Below are positions 34,091 to 43,478 of a stretch of 64,000 nt of DNA, piece after piece (the first letter of the stretch is position 1; the number at the start of each line of letters is the position of its first letter). This DNA is from Alcanivoracaceae bacterium (lineage in GTDB: Bacteria; Pseudomonadota; Gammaproteobacteria; Xanthomonadales; Marinicellaceae). The position numbers and the translations under genes were made by a program. The notes under the pieces were generated by a model, which saw nothing but the letters and a program-made list of their open reading frames with translations, was not told the origin of the DNA and made no database searches. The stretch spans positions 62,001 to 126,000 of the forward strand of contig JADGEI010000002.1 in NCBI GenBank assembly GCA_016744455.1. The letters run 5' to 3'.

Positions 34091-35893
34091 ATGAAACTAA
34101 AAACATTAATACACATAGGACTTTGTGCAAGTTTAATATTTAGCGCACAGTCAATAGCCAAAAAACCTTCTGTAAAAGACGCTAAAAAATTCCTCAACAA
34201 GGTCGAAAAAACAATTATAGAAGAGAGTGAGTATGCAGCCAAAATTGCTTGGATTCAAAGCAATTTTATTACTGAAGACAGTGTGTGGTTAGGCGCTAAA
34301 AGCAATGAAAAAATGACCGCATTAAGCGTTAAATATGCTATTGAAGCTGCTAAATACGACAAGACAAAGCTGCCAGCAGATATGCGCAGAAGGATGAATT
34401 TACTTAAATCTAGCTTAACAATTGCTGCACCTACTGACAAGAAAAAGAACAAAGAACTGGCACAAATTTCTTCAGAGTTAGAAGCCATGTATGGTACAGG
34501 CAAATATTGCAAAAATGATAGCTGTCAAACACTCAATGATTTAGAAGCCATCATGACTAGTTCTCGCAGTAATGAAGAGCTGTTAGAAGCATGGATGGGC
34601 TGGCGATCTATCTCACCTGACATGAGACCAAAATATGCCAAAATGGTGCAATTGGCGAATGAAGGCGCAAGTAACCTTGGCTTTAAAGACACTGGTGCCA
34701 TGTGGCGTTCGCAATATGATATGTCAGCAGATGCCTTTTCAAAAGAGTTGGACAAGCAATACAAACAAGTTAAACCTTTATATGAAGCATTACAATGCCA
34801 TGTTCGTGCAAAATTAACTGATCATTATGGCAAACAAGTGATGGGTGACGATGGTATGATCCCTGCACACTTACTTGGCAACATGTGGGCACAATCTTGG
34901 AGCAATATCTATGAGATTGTTAAACCACCAGCTGATGTAGAAGGCTCTCCTGTTGACGTAACTGAATTGTTAGAAAAAGCACAATACGACCCAATAAAGA
35001 TGGTTAAAACTGGGGAAGGCTTTTTCACCTCTCTTGGACTGCCACCATTACCAGAAACTTTTTGGACTCGTTCATTGTTCACAAAGCCGCAAGATCGCGA
35101 AGTGGTTTGCCATGCCAGTGCTTGGGATTTAGATAATGTTGATGACTTACGTATTAAAATGTGTATCAAAATTGACGAAGAAGATTTTGTTACCATTCAC
35201 CATGAACTTGGCCACAACTTTTATCAACGCGCTTATAAAAATGAAAGCATTATATACCGTACTGGTGCAAACGATGGCTTCCACGAGGCGATTGGAGACA
35301 CCATAGCACTATCAATAACTCCAGAGTATTTGACTAAAATTGGTTTACTTGATAAAACACCTGAAAGTGCCAGTGATATAGGCATGCTGATGAAAATGGC
35401 TTTGGACCGTGTTGCTTTTTTACCTTTTGGTTTAATGATTGATCAATGGCGCTGGAAAGTATTCAATGGCGAGTTCTCTGAAGATGAATACAATAAAGGT
35501 TGGTGGAAATTGCGTAACCATTACCAAGGCGTAAAATCTCCTGTTGCGATTACTGAAGACAACTTTGATCCTGGCGCAAAATACCATATTCCTGCTGGTG
35601 TTCCTTACACACGTTATTTTTTAGCTCATATATTGGAGTTTCAATTTCATCGTGAATTATGTAAAACAGCCGGAAACACTGGTCCATTACACCAATGCTC
35701 TATTTATGGTAACAAAAAAGCTGGGGCTAAATTAATAAAAATGTTAGAAATGGGAGCTTCACAACCTTGGCAAGATGCATTGGAAGTCGTGGCAAATTCA
35801 CGTGAAATGGATGCAACAGCTGTGATTGACTATTTTTCCCCATTGAAAGTGTGGTTAGATGAACAAAACAAGAGTAGAAATTGTGGCTGGTAA
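34091..35893 (+). CDS. M2 family (ACE-like) peptidyl-dipeptidase, secreted
   Basis: A 600-residue protein with a signal peptide (MKLKTLIHIGLCASLIFSAQS). The gluzincin site HHELGHNFYQ (HExxH) plus the third ligand Glu in GFHEAIGDT identify peptidase family M2; RYFLAHILEFQFHR near the C-terminus is also typical. ACE-like enzymes remove C-terminal dipeptides, and bacterial members are common in Xanthomonadales. The length matches the single-domain form. Upstream is a TAAAAT box and a short leader; the ribosome binding site is weak (GGGACA). Confidence 0.93.
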   Translation: MKLKTLIHIGLCASLIFSAQSIAKKPSVKDAKKFLNKVEKTIIEESEYAAKIAWIQSNFITEDSVWLGAKSNEKMTALSVKYAIEAAKYDKTKLPADMRRRMNLLKSSLTIAAPTDKKKNKELAQISSELEAMYGTGKYCKNDSCQTLNDLEAIMTSSRSNEELLEAWMGWRSISPDMRPKYAKMVQLANEGASNLGFKDTGAMWRSQYDMSADAFSKELDKQYKQVKPLYEALQCHVRAKLTDHYGKQVMGDDGMIPAHLLGNMWAQSWSNIYEIVKPPADVEGSPVDVTELLEKAQYDPIKMVKTGEGFFTSLGLPPLPETFWTRSLFTKPQDREVVCHASAWDLDNVDDLRIKMCIKIDEEDFVTIHHELGHNFYQRAYKNESIIYRTGANDGFHEAIGDTIALSITPEYLTKIGLLDKTPESASDIGMLMKMALDRVAFLPFGLMIDQWRWKVFNGEFSEDEYNKGWWKLRNHYQGVKSPVAITEDNFDPGAKYHIPAGVPYTRYFLAHILEFQFHRELCKTAGNTGPLHQCSIYGNKKAGAKLIKMLEMGASQPWQDALEVVANSREMDATAVIDYFSPLKVWLDEQNKSRNCGW

Positions 35894-36374
35894 CCAGCTA
35901 CTCTATACTATTTATAATTCACCTGTTGGCAAACTCTTGCTAGCAGGTGATCAAGATGCACTACAAAGAATACAATTTGAATATAGTATTAATCCAGCTA
36001 AATCGTGGATTGAAAACAAGTCAGCCTTTAACAAAGCAATTGATCAATTGGATCAATACTTTAAGGGTGTTAGAACAACCTTTGACTTGCCGCTGAATCC
36101 GCAAGGCACGTTATTCCAAAAGTCGGTGTGGAGCCAACTAGAAAAAATACCTTTTGGTCAAACAAAATATTATGGGCAAATAGCACAAGAAATTGGCAAC
36201 CCAAAAGCCAGTCGAGCAATCGGGATGGCTAACAATAAAAACCCCATCCCTATCATCATCCCTTGTCACCGTGTTATAGGCAAAAACGGAAGTTTAACAG
36301 GTTTTGCTGGAGGCTTAACTATTAAGCAGCAATTATTAGACTTAGAATTTAAACACTTTTCCTTTAGTTTCTGA
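35859..36374 (+). CDS. ogt: Methylated-DNA--[protein]-cysteine S-methyltransferase
   Basis: A 171-residue protein with the suicide active site PCHRVIGKNGSLTGFAGGL near residues 139-157, plus the helix-turn-helix region SRAIGMANNKNPIPII. It removes alkyl groups from O6-guanine. The start at 35859 overlaps the M2 peptidase gene by 35 bases; the in-frame GTG at 35883 (MAGNQLLYTIYNSPVGKL) gives a more typical N-terminus and may be the real start. Confidence 0.92.
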   Translation: MNKTRVEIVAGNQLLYTIYNSPVGKLLLAGDQDALQRIQFEYSINPAKSWIENKSAFNKAIDQLDQYFKGVRTTFDLPLNPQGTLFQKSVWSQLEKIPFGQTKYYGQIAQEIGNPKASRAIGMANNKNPIPIIIPCHRVIGKNGSLTGFAGGLTIKQQLLDLEFKHFSFSF

Positions 36375-36410
36375 TTACTGATATATGTATTGCTACTATA
36401 CGATGTTTTT

Positions 36411-36474
36411 AAAGACCTCTATATAACTCAATAGCATTTTATTAACGCTTTCTAATAATTGTTCAAAGACCTCT
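36411..36474 (+). repeat. Paired AAAGACCTCT direct repeats upstream of the signalling operon
   Basis: AAAGACCTCT occurs at 36411-36420 and 36465-36474, 54 bases start to start, in the 210-base gap between ogt and the response regulator. This could be a regulator site, but two 10-mers can arise by chance. The rest of the gap is AT-rich with no other recognisable feature apart from the AGGAG ribosome binding site at 36577. Confidence 0.35.
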
Positions 36475-36584
36475 TTTAGCTTAAATAGTATATTTAAATG
36501 TTGTAAAATCAATTTGTTAGTGCCACAATGTTAAAAACTATTTATATAAGGCATATTTGAAAAATTTGTTGCTATAGGAGTACT

Positions 36585-37268
36585 ATGAAAGTTTATGTTT
36601 TAGAAGATGATTTAGATCAATCTGAACTTTACAAGTTTTGGTTAGATGATTTTGAGTGTAAAACTTTTGATAAAGCAAGAGATTTAATCAAACACATTCC
36701 TTTCGAAGCACCTGATATTTTATTAATCGACTGGAACCTTCCTAAAGTAGGAGGTTTGGATGTGCTTCATTGGCTAAAAGGTAGCCGGCACAGTAATATC
36801 CCTGTAATATTCCTTACTTCAAGAAACACAGAAGATGATATTGTTACAGCACTTACTGATGGTGCGGATGATTATATTGTAAAGCCAGTTAACCAAGCTA
36901 TATTATTAGCCAGAATTAATGCAGTCATTCGAAGACAGCTTAATAATCAGTCTGACAAAACTGTTGATACGAACCCGTATGTATTCAATAGCAAGGCCAA
37001 TACCGTTTCCTATAATAGTGTTAATGTTTCTCTAACTAATAAAGAGTTTGAGTTGGCACTGTTCTTTTTTAATAATGAAGATGTATTAATGTCAAGAGAT
37101 CAGCTGTTGGAATCTATTTGGGTTCAAAGTTCTGACTTAAACACCAGAACTGTTGATACACATATTAGCAGACTAAGAAAAAAACTAGTTCTAAATGGAA
37201 CACATGGATGGAAACTTGTTTCAATTTATCATAAAGGATATAAATTAATAAATCAAAAAACTGCATAA
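36585..37268 (+). CDS. OmpR/PhoB-family response regulator
   Basis: A 227-residue protein with a strong ribosome binding site (AGGAG, 4 bases before ATG). The receiver domain (1-120) has acidic pocket LEDDLDQ, phospho-acceptor Asp49 in LLIDWNLP, Thr in IFLTSR and Lys in DDYIVKP. The C-terminal winged helix (about 128-222) has VDTHISRLRKKL as recognition helix. It is the first gene of a six-gene operon with a hybrid kinase downstream, and probably both outputs the signal and autoregulates the operon (inference). Confidence 0.93.
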   Translation: MKVYVLEDDLDQSELYKFWLDDFECKTFDKARDLIKHIPFEAPDILLIDWNLPKVGGLDVLHWLKGSRHSNIPVIFLTSRNTEDDIVTALTDGADDYIVKPVNQAILLARINAVIRRQLNNQSDKTVDTNPYVFNSKANTVSYNSVNVSLTNKEFELALFFFNNEDVLMSRDQLLESIWVQSSDLNTRTVDTHISRLRKKLVLNGTHGWKLVSIYHKGYKLINQKTA

Positions 37269-37277
37269 AATAATAAA

Positions 37278-37688
37278 ATGAGTAAAAATAAACAACCACA
37301 AACGAACTTAGATTCTGTTGATCAAATTAGAAATATACTTTTTGGTGAACAAATTGCAACTATTGAAAATAAATTTGCTCAGTTAGAGGAAAGCTTAACT
37401 AATACAATAGAAGCATTAGCTAGAAAAGTAGAGGCGGCAAATACAACATTAAAGAATCAAATTGAAAAATCAAATAAACAACTCACTGATGAAACAACAA
37501 GTCTTGCTCAAGAACAGTCTTCCGCTTTATCAAGTTTAGAAAAAACCATAAATAACAAAATTGTTGAAACAGAATCTGATTTACTTAATCAAATTCAATC
37601 AGGTATAAAAAACTTGGATGACAAAGCCAGCCATAGAAATGAATTAGCTAAATTGTTGACTGAAATGGCAGACAAGTTAGCTGACTGA
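37278..37688 (+). CDS. Coiled-coil protein of the signalling operon
   Basis: A 136-residue, highly charged, all-helical protein. The N-terminus contains DSVDQIRNILFGEQI, then heptad repeats fill about 25-125, with no membrane segment or cysteine. It starts 9 bases after the response regulator and ends 10 bases before the Roadblock-OmpA gene. I do not recognise a named family; it may be an adaptor or scaffold for the membrane protein or GTPase next door. Confidence 0.75.
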   Translation: MSKNKQPQTNLDSVDQIRNILFGEQIATIENKFAQLEESLTNTIEALARKVEAANTTLKNQIEKSNKQLTDETTSLAQEQSSALSSLEKTINNKIVETESDLLNQIQSGIKNLDDKASHRNELAKLLTEMADKLAD

Positions 37689-37698
37689 AGCCACTCTA

Positions 37699-39501
37699 AT
37701 GAGCAAAGAACGTGATATATTAAAGTCTTTATTACTAAAGGAAGAGTTGCAGCTACTGAATCAATTAGAACAAAAATTACTATCTAAAGAACAATTTACG
37801 AAAGAAGTGTCAGATGTTCTTTCTAATGCAATAAAAAGAGCCCAAAGCAAAAATAAAAACCTAGAAAAAGAACTCTACATTCCTATTAGAAAAGGGGTTA
37901 CTAAGGCATTTGTAGAAAACAAACAATCGATTATTGATGCACTATTGCCTATTATGGGCCAGTTAATTCGAAAAACTGTAACCAATAGCATTAAACAATT
38001 CGTCACAGATATAAACCGTACATTAGAGCTGGGTTTTTCTGCAAAAGCAATTAAATGGCGATGGCAAGCTTTAAGATCTGACTGCACCTTTGCAGAAATA
38101 TTATTTCAAAAAACCATTCGCTATCAAGTAACTGAGCTTTTTTTAATACGTCAAACTAATGGTTTGCTAATTGAACATGCTGGACATTCGGAGACAGCCA
38201 AAGATAATAGTGCTGTTTCTGCCATGTTAACGGCTATACAAGGGTTTATTGAAGACTCTTTTAATGAACATGATTCTGCATTACAGCGGGTGACAATTAA
38301 AAATAAAGATTATATTGTAACTTCTGGGCCAACGGCCTATCTCGCAGCCGTTATTAAAGGAGCTCCAACACAAAGGTTGGAAACAAAGCTTCAACAGGCG
38401 ATTGAAAACATTCATGCAGAGTTCTCTGATCAAATAAATACAGAATCAAACTATGGAGAAAACATAGAGATACAAGACTCTTTAAGGAAATACTTAATTA
38501 CCAAAAACCGCTCTGATAAACCTAAGAAGATTAATTGGACACCATGGATAATAATAACACTTTTGATAATTTCTGGTTTTTCTTATTGGTCATACGGAAT
38601 AAAACAAGAACTCAAACGTATTGTTGATTTGAGTCACTCTGTACCAGGTTTATATGTCCAGTCGGTTAAAAGAATAGGTTCTGGCTATCGTATAAAAGGA
38701 TTACTTGACCCTTTGGCCGAAATTACCTCATTGCATAAAGACAATATCACCTTAGATACCAAACCCTACCTATCTCTTGATGAAGATATTGTACTCAAAA
38801 GAGTAATGAAGCTTTTTTCTCCTTACAAGAAAGTGACAATAAAACTTACAAATGGTAAATTAACTATAAATGGTATTATTTCATCTGATGATGATATTTT
38901 AAAAGTTTTGCATCAATTGGAAAGTATAGGTGGAATAAAGCAAATAATAAACAATCTCGCTATTGATCAGCAAAAACAAATGCATGCGTTTTTATTACAA
39001 AACAAATTAAAGAATCAAGTTAATTATTTATTAAACAATAATAAGTTATCCCTCATAGGGAACATGAAATACAAACAACAACAAGAACTAACTCGAAAAT
39101 TCACTTCTCTTTTTCCTGAAATCATTATTGATGCAGAAAAAACAAATATAATTGATTCAACTGATAAAATAGTTTATAAAATTAATAACCTTTTTATCAA
39201 TATAAAAGAGTTGAATGACCCAGTAAACAATTATGAAACACTAGATAAGTTAATAGATAATTTACACTTATTGATCAATAGACAAGAAAGGCTCCACATT
39301 AGATTGGTAGGAAAAAGTGATTGTAATGGGCTTTTTAGTGATAATCACTCACTAAAAAGGGCAGAAACTTTATTTATGATATTAGCTAAAAAAGGTATTG
39401 ATAAAAAGCTAATGACAACACATATTAATGCATGTAAGTCATTTAACAACCCTCACAACCAATCTTTATTGGGAGTTTCAATACAATCTGTCAAAGAGTA
39501 A
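37699..39501 (+). CDS. Membrane protein with cytoplasmic Roadblock-like and periplasmic BON-like and OmpA-like domains
   Basis: A 600-residue protein. Residues 1-135 are helical and charged. About 140-245 fits the Roadblock/LC7 pattern (ELFLIRQTNGLLIEHAG, AVSAMLTAIQGFIED, DYIVTSGPTAYLAAVIKG). One membrane helix lies at about 280-298. About 365-425 is BON-like (VTIKLTNGKLTINGIISSDD). About 510-600 is OmpA-C-like, with GKSDCNG and SLKRAET at the positions of peptidoglycan-binding Asp and Arg. Roadblock proteins are partners of Ras-like GTPases, and such a GTPase is the next gene. The protein could link cytoplasmic GTPase state to the cell wall. Domain calls are from pattern, not search. Confidence 0.75.
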   Translation: MSKERDILKSLLLKEELQLLNQLEQKLLSKEQFTKEVSDVLSNAIKRAQSKNKNLEKELYIPIRKGVTKAFVENKQSIIDALLPIMGQLIRKTVTNSIKQFVTDINRTLELGFSAKAIKWRWQALRSDCTFAEILFQKTIRYQVTELFLIRQTNGLLIEHAGHSETAKDNSAVSAMLTAIQGFIEDSFNEHDSALQRVTIKNKDYIVTSGPTAYLAAVIKGAPTQRLETKLQQAIENIHAEFSDQINTESNYGENIEIQDSLRKYLITKNRSDKPKKINWTPWIIITLLIISGFSYWSYGIKQELKRIVDLSHSVPGLYVQSVKRIGSGYRIKGLLDPLAEITSLHKDNITLDTKPYLSLDEDIVLKRVMKLFSPYKKVTIKLTNGKLTINGIISSDDDILKVLHQLESIGGIKQIINNLAIDQQKQMHAFLLQNKLKNQVNYLLNNNKLSLIGNMKYKQQQELTRKFTSLFPEIIIDAEKTNIIDSTDKIVYKINNLFINIKELNDPVNNYETLDKLIDNLHLLINRQERLHIRLVGKSDCNGLFSDNHSLKRAETLFMILAKKGIDKKLMTTHINACKSFNNPHNQSLLGVSIQSVKE

Positions 39502-39505
39502 AATT

Positions 39506-39997
39506 ATGAGTATTGCAAAAAAAGTGTGTTTAATTGGTCGATTTGCCGTTGGTAAAACTAGTTTAGTTAAACAGTTCATCCACCAAGAGTTTGGAGAAAA
39601 ATATAAAACGACTGTGGGTGTAAGCATAGCAACAAAAAAAATCAAGTTGGCCTCATTAAAAGTGTCATTAGTTATATGGGATATAGCAGGCTTTGAACAG
39701 GAAAACCATTACGCTCATTATTTACGAGGATCACATGGTTTAATCTGGGTAGTAGACGGGACTGAACCTGAGTCATTCGAAATACTAGATACAATAAGTG
39801 AGTCATTACCTGAAATTAAACAAATTCCTTCCGTATGTTTTATAAATAAATGCGACCTTAAAGACGAGTGGGTTGTTACAAACAAGCAAGAGGAACTATT
39901 AAAAACATTTAATCACACTGTATTTGAAACTAGTGCCAAAACAGGCGAAAATGTTGAAAAAGGTTTCAAAAAACTCACTGAATTTTTGGTAAAATAA
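39506..39997 (+). CDS. Ras/Rab-like small GTPase without catalytic Gln
   Basis: A 163-residue protein; ATG 39506 (MSIAKKVCLIGRFAVGKTS) is 4 bases after the previous stop and gives a canonical N-terminus, so the longer ORF is rejected. G1 GRFAVGKTS (11-19), switch I TTVG (about 35-38), G3 WDIAGFE (58-64), G4 NKCD (114-117) and G5 ETSAK (141-145) are all present. The residue equal to Ras Gln61 is Phe63, so intrinsic hydrolysis is expected to be slow or to depend on a partner. No lipid-modification signal is seen. Confidence 0.9.
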   Translation: MSIAKKVCLIGRFAVGKTSLVKQFIHQEFGEKYKTTVGVSIATKKIKLASLKVSLVIWDIAGFEQENHYAHYLRGSHGLIWVVDGTEPESFEILDTISESLPEIKQIPSVCFINKCDLKDEWVVTNKQEELLKTFNHTVFETSAKTGENVEKGFKKLTEFLVK

Positions 39998-39998
39998 T

Positions 39999-41483
39999 AT
40001 GCTTCCAAGTGCTGTTGAAAAATTTTTACATGATAATAATGTTAAACACAATTGTTTTTGTTTAGCTATTAATGATAAACACCAAATCATCCAATATTTT
40101 GGTTCTGCAAAGTTACTAGGTATAAACCCACCAACATATAAAACGCCAATTATAGATTTTATACCTGGTGTTATGACAGAGTCATTTGAAGAGGACTTTG
40201 AAATACCATTTTACAATATAGACGAAAACAATGTTGTTAATTTATATTTTTTGAAGAAAAAGAAAATAAGCTTTTTATTACTCATTGATAAATCTGAAAT
40301 TTTTAGCGTTACTAAAAAATATCAACAATACGCTCACGATGATAATATTTCAAAAAACAAATTTAAAAAATTGGCCCGAGACCTAGAAAAAGCGCAACAG
40401 AAATTAAATAAATCTAACCAGGAAAAAGCCACCTTAATAGCCATGATGTCGCACGAAATTGGTACGCCCCTCACATCGATTATTGGTTATTCAGAACTGT
40501 TGTTAAAAAATGGTATTAAGAGTGATAAAGGATTAAATATCATTCATAGAAATGCCATTTATTTACAGGAAATGATCGAGAACACATTATTATTTGGTAG
40601 CTCCGAAGCTGGTGCAACTCATTTGAAAATAAAAGAAACTTCAATTCAAGACTTATTTAACAACTTAAAAACGACGTTAGAACCTGCTGCAAGGGCAAAA
40701 AAATTAACGTTACAAATGTTTCATACTGAAAATGAAAAAATTAATATTGATGTGGCCCGAACGAAACAAATACTCATTAATTTAATTAACAATGCTATTA
40801 AGTATACCGAAGAAGGTTCCGTTGAGCTCAAGTATTCGCGCATCAATGGCAATTATGTTTTTTCTGTGGTTGATACTGGGATAGGTGTGCCTGAGGCGTT
40901 GAAAAAAAGTATTTTTTGTCCGTGGAAAAGAGTTGGAGAAAGCAATGAAGCTGGGAGCGGAATAGGGCTCTTTATTAGTCAAAAATTAACAGAAGCAATA
41001 GGTGCCTCTCTTAAACTAAAATACTCTAACCCAGAGTTTGGTTCTATATTTCAACTAATCATACCTGTTTCTGAACAGGCTCAATCTGATAAAAAGACAA
41101 TAACACAAATTTCAACCAAGCACAGCGGCAAAGCCATATTGATTATTGATGATGATGAAGATATTTTAGAGTTAATTTCTGTTTTTATCCAGCCATGCGA
41201 ATTAAATATTTATACTGCGACAAATTATCCAGATGCACAGTCTATTTTAAATCAACATCAAATTGATATAATATTGACCGATTTAAACTTAGGTGCTATA
41301 AAAGCCACATCCTTTATTGAAAAAATAAAAAGTGCTCATAAAAACACTCCTGTTGTTCTTATGACAGCCTTACCATCAGAATCTATAAAGTTAAATTTCA
41401 AGAAAATTGGGTTTGATGATATTGTTGCAAAACCAATTAATAAAGAAGAATTAGTCACCATTATTTTACAAAATATCGAATAG
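39999..41483 (+). CDS. Soluble hybrid histidine kinase with C-terminal receiver
   Basis: A 494-residue protein without membrane helices. The N-terminal PAS-like region (about 1-105) and a coiled linker lead to HisKA (MMSHEIGTPLTSIIGYSELL, His152), then HATPase_c (LINLINNAIKYTEEGSV, DTGIGVP, GSGIGLFIS) and a receiver domain (about 370-494; IIDDDEDIL, phospho-Asp in LTDLNLG, Lys in VAKPIN). The sensing input is cytoplasmic, consistent with reading the state of the adjacent GTPase/Roadblock protein (inference). It starts 1 base after the GTPase stop. Confidence 0.92.
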   Translation: MLPSAVEKFLHDNNVKHNCFCLAINDKHQIIQYFGSAKLLGINPPTYKTPIIDFIPGVMTESFEEDFEIPFYNIDENNVVNLYFLKKKKISFLLLIDKSEIFSVTKKYQQYAHDDNISKNKFKKLARDLEKAQQKLNKSNQEKATLIAMMSHEIGTPLTSIIGYSELLLKNGIKSDKGLNIIHRNAIYLQEMIENTLLFGSSEAGATHLKIKETSIQDLFNNLKTTLEPAARAKKLTLQMFHTENEKINIDVARTKQILINLINNAIKYTEEGSVELKYSRINGNYVFSVVDTGIGVPEALKKSIFCPWKRVGESNEAGSGIGLFISQKLTEAIGASLKLKYSNPEFGSIFQLIIPVSEQAQSDKKTITQISTKHSGKAILIIDDDEDILELISVFIQPCELNIYTATNYPDAQSILNQHQIDIILTDLNLGAIKATSFIEKIKSAHKNTPVVLMTALPSESIKLNFKKIGFDDIVAKPINKEELVTIILQNIE

Positions 41484-41488
41484 ATTTA

Positions 41489-43423
41489 ATGAAAACAAGC
41501 GTTAAAATATTTACCCTTTCTAAGGCGTTAAAAAACACAAAATCAGATTTAGTTAGCAACCTTGAGTTTTTACCAAGTGATGAACTCAAAACTCAAATTT
41601 CCACAACAAGCCCTGCTGCTGTTTTCTTCAAATCTACTGAAATTAACTTTGTACTAAAAACTTTGAAAAATAAAAGTATAACTTCTACACGTCTTATTTG
41701 TGTTGAAGCAGACCTTAATACCGATGAAATGTTAGCATTACTTAATAATGATATAGAGTTCATTAGCCAAGAAAAATTTGAGACTATGCACCTCAGTGAC
41801 CTTCAACAACACCCTTCACAAGAAACATACAATGTTCTCGTTGTAGATGATGATCTAGATCAAATATTGCTAACAGAACATATATTAAAAGAAGCTAACC
41901 TTAGAGTTAAATCAATATCAAAAGGAGAAAAAGTTCTTGAGGCTATTAATTCTTTTAACCCTGATTTGGTTTTAATGGACCTCTATTTAAATGGAATAAC
42001 AGGTGATAAATTAGTCAAACAAATTCGTAAAAAAGAAAAATATAGGTTTCTACCTATAGTATTTCTTACTAGTGATGCCAGTATTGAATCACGAATGAAA
42101 GTATTGAATGCAGGTGCTGATGACCTCTTGACTAAGCCCATTCATTCGGAATTATTGGTTTCTGCTTTAAAAAATCGCATGCATCGTCAGTTTTTATTTC
42201 ATAATAAATTTCAAGAAAAAAATGTTGTTAGTAGTAACCTTAAAGATACCGAACATAAAAAACTTTCAAATTTTATAAACAGTAATAGTGAGAATAAATC
42301 CGCATCTATCACTTGGCTTAAAATAGATAACAAACACAATATACAAAAAAAAATTGGTTTATCTGGGTTTAAAAGCCTTTGTCAGACTGTCTTTGAAAAA
42401 ATTCCAAATTTCAATCAAAACTTTAATATTAAGTTGCATGTTTCAGAGGGCATTTTTGCCTTTGCTTCTGACAACACCAATAGAAACCAAGCCAAAATAT
42501 GGGTGTTAAAAATAAAAGAATGGCTTGTCTCAAACTATTTTTCAATTCAGCAACGTGATTATGCTATTGAAGTGGTTTCTTTAATATTGGCAAATATCCC
42601 ACAAAAAACCAACAAATTAAACCTCATTAGCCATGCAGAAAACATTCTTATAGATAACTCTGCCATTAAAGACATTAATTATGTTGAAGAGGGTATAGAA
42701 GAAGAGAAATTCAATACCATTAAAGCCCTACTTGAAAAGGCCATAAAAACAAGAAACTTTCGTTGGAGTTACCAAGCGATTGTGCCTACAAAAGACGATT
42801 CAGATGAGGTTTACCAACTAATGTTACGAGTTGGAATTGATACCGGTAAAGAGTTGTTAAGTGTTGATTATCTGGAAATCGCCAATAAAACAGGGTTATT
42901 ACAATTGTTGGATAGGTTTACTCTGGAACACGCCATTAGAATCATTAGAGCTGGAGAGCTTCAAGATTTTACGACCAAGACTTTACTTAACCAAGTTTTT
43001 TCTGGTTATAGCTCACAAAGTACAAGGGCCAAAAACATAGCATTGGTCGAAAAATTAAATTTTCCAAAAAACACATTAATTTTTCAATTTTGCCAGAATG
43101 ATGCTCAAGATCACATGAAGATATTAAAAGCTGTAGGCAAAGAGTTAAAACAAGCGAGAATAAAAATTTGTCTGTCAAATTTTGACTCCTCAGAGATTGC
43201 ATGGAATATTGCAAAAAAACTAGGTGTTGAATGGATTAGACTGGTTAACACTCATAATTCTAATAAAGTAACAAGCTCAATTAACACAGCGCATAAGCTT
43301 GGCTATAAAGTGATAATAACCAAAGTTGATAGTGCAAACAAAGCTGCTAACCTTTGGAAATTAAATGCTGATTATTTACAAGGAAATTTTATACAAGCAC
43401 CAATAAAAGAAGTTCTATCTTAG
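41489..43423 (+). CDS. REC-containing protein with degenerate GGDEF and EAL domains
   Basis: A 644-residue protein. Residues 1-112 look like a pseudo-receiver. About 114-230 is a real receiver (VLVVDDDLDQ, Asp164 in LMDLYLNG, Lys in LLTKPI). About 260-400 is a GGDEF-like domain without the GGDEF motif, and about 410-640 is EAL-like. The EAL signature reads YQLMLR instead of EALLR, and the DDFG motif reads SNFD, so phosphodiesterase activity is unlikely. Such degenerate proteins, for example FimX, act as c-di-GMP receptors or scaffolds. It is the last gene of the six-gene operon, followed by a terminator. Confidence 0.82.
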   Translation: MKTSVKIFTLSKALKNTKSDLVSNLEFLPSDELKTQISTTSPAAVFFKSTEINFVLKTLKNKSITSTRLICVEADLNTDEMLALLNNDIEFISQEKFETMHLSDLQQHPSQETYNVLVVDDDLDQILLTEHILKEANLRVKSISKGEKVLEAINSFNPDLVLMDLYLNGITGDKLVKQIRKKEKYRFLPIVFLTSDASIESRMKVLNAGADDLLTKPIHSELLVSALKNRMHRQFLFHNKFQEKNVVSSNLKDTEHKKLSNFINSNSENKSASITWLKIDNKHNIQKKIGLSGFKSLCQTVFEKIPNFNQNFNIKLHVSEGIFAFASDNTNRNQAKIWVLKIKEWLVSNYFSIQQRDYAIEVVSLILANIPQKTNKLNLISHAENILIDNSAIKDINYVEEGIEEEKFNTIKALLEKAIKTRNFRWSYQAIVPTKDDSDEVYQLMLRVGIDTGKELLSVDYLEIANKTGLLQLLDRFTLEHAIRIIRAGELQDFTTKTLLNQVFSGYSSQSTRAKNIALVEKLNFPKNTLIFQFCQNDAQDHMKILKAVGKELKQARIKICLSNFDSSEIAWNIAKKLGVEWIRLVNTHNSNKVTSSINTAHKLGYKVIITKVDSANKAANLWKLNADYLQGNFIQAPIKEVLS

Positions 43424-43429
43424 TAATCT

Positions 43430-43478
43430 AAGATGGGCGGGCACTAGGCCCGCATCTTATAATGGTTTTTTATTTTTT
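43430..43478 (+). terminator. Terminator of the signalling operon
   Basis: The stem AAGATG-CGGGC/GCCCG-CATCTT has a 2-base GG bulge and an ACTAG loop (43430-43458), then T-runs at 43466-43470 and 43473-43478. The T-run overlaps the last codons of the convergent VPS10/BNR gene. Confidence 0.8.
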
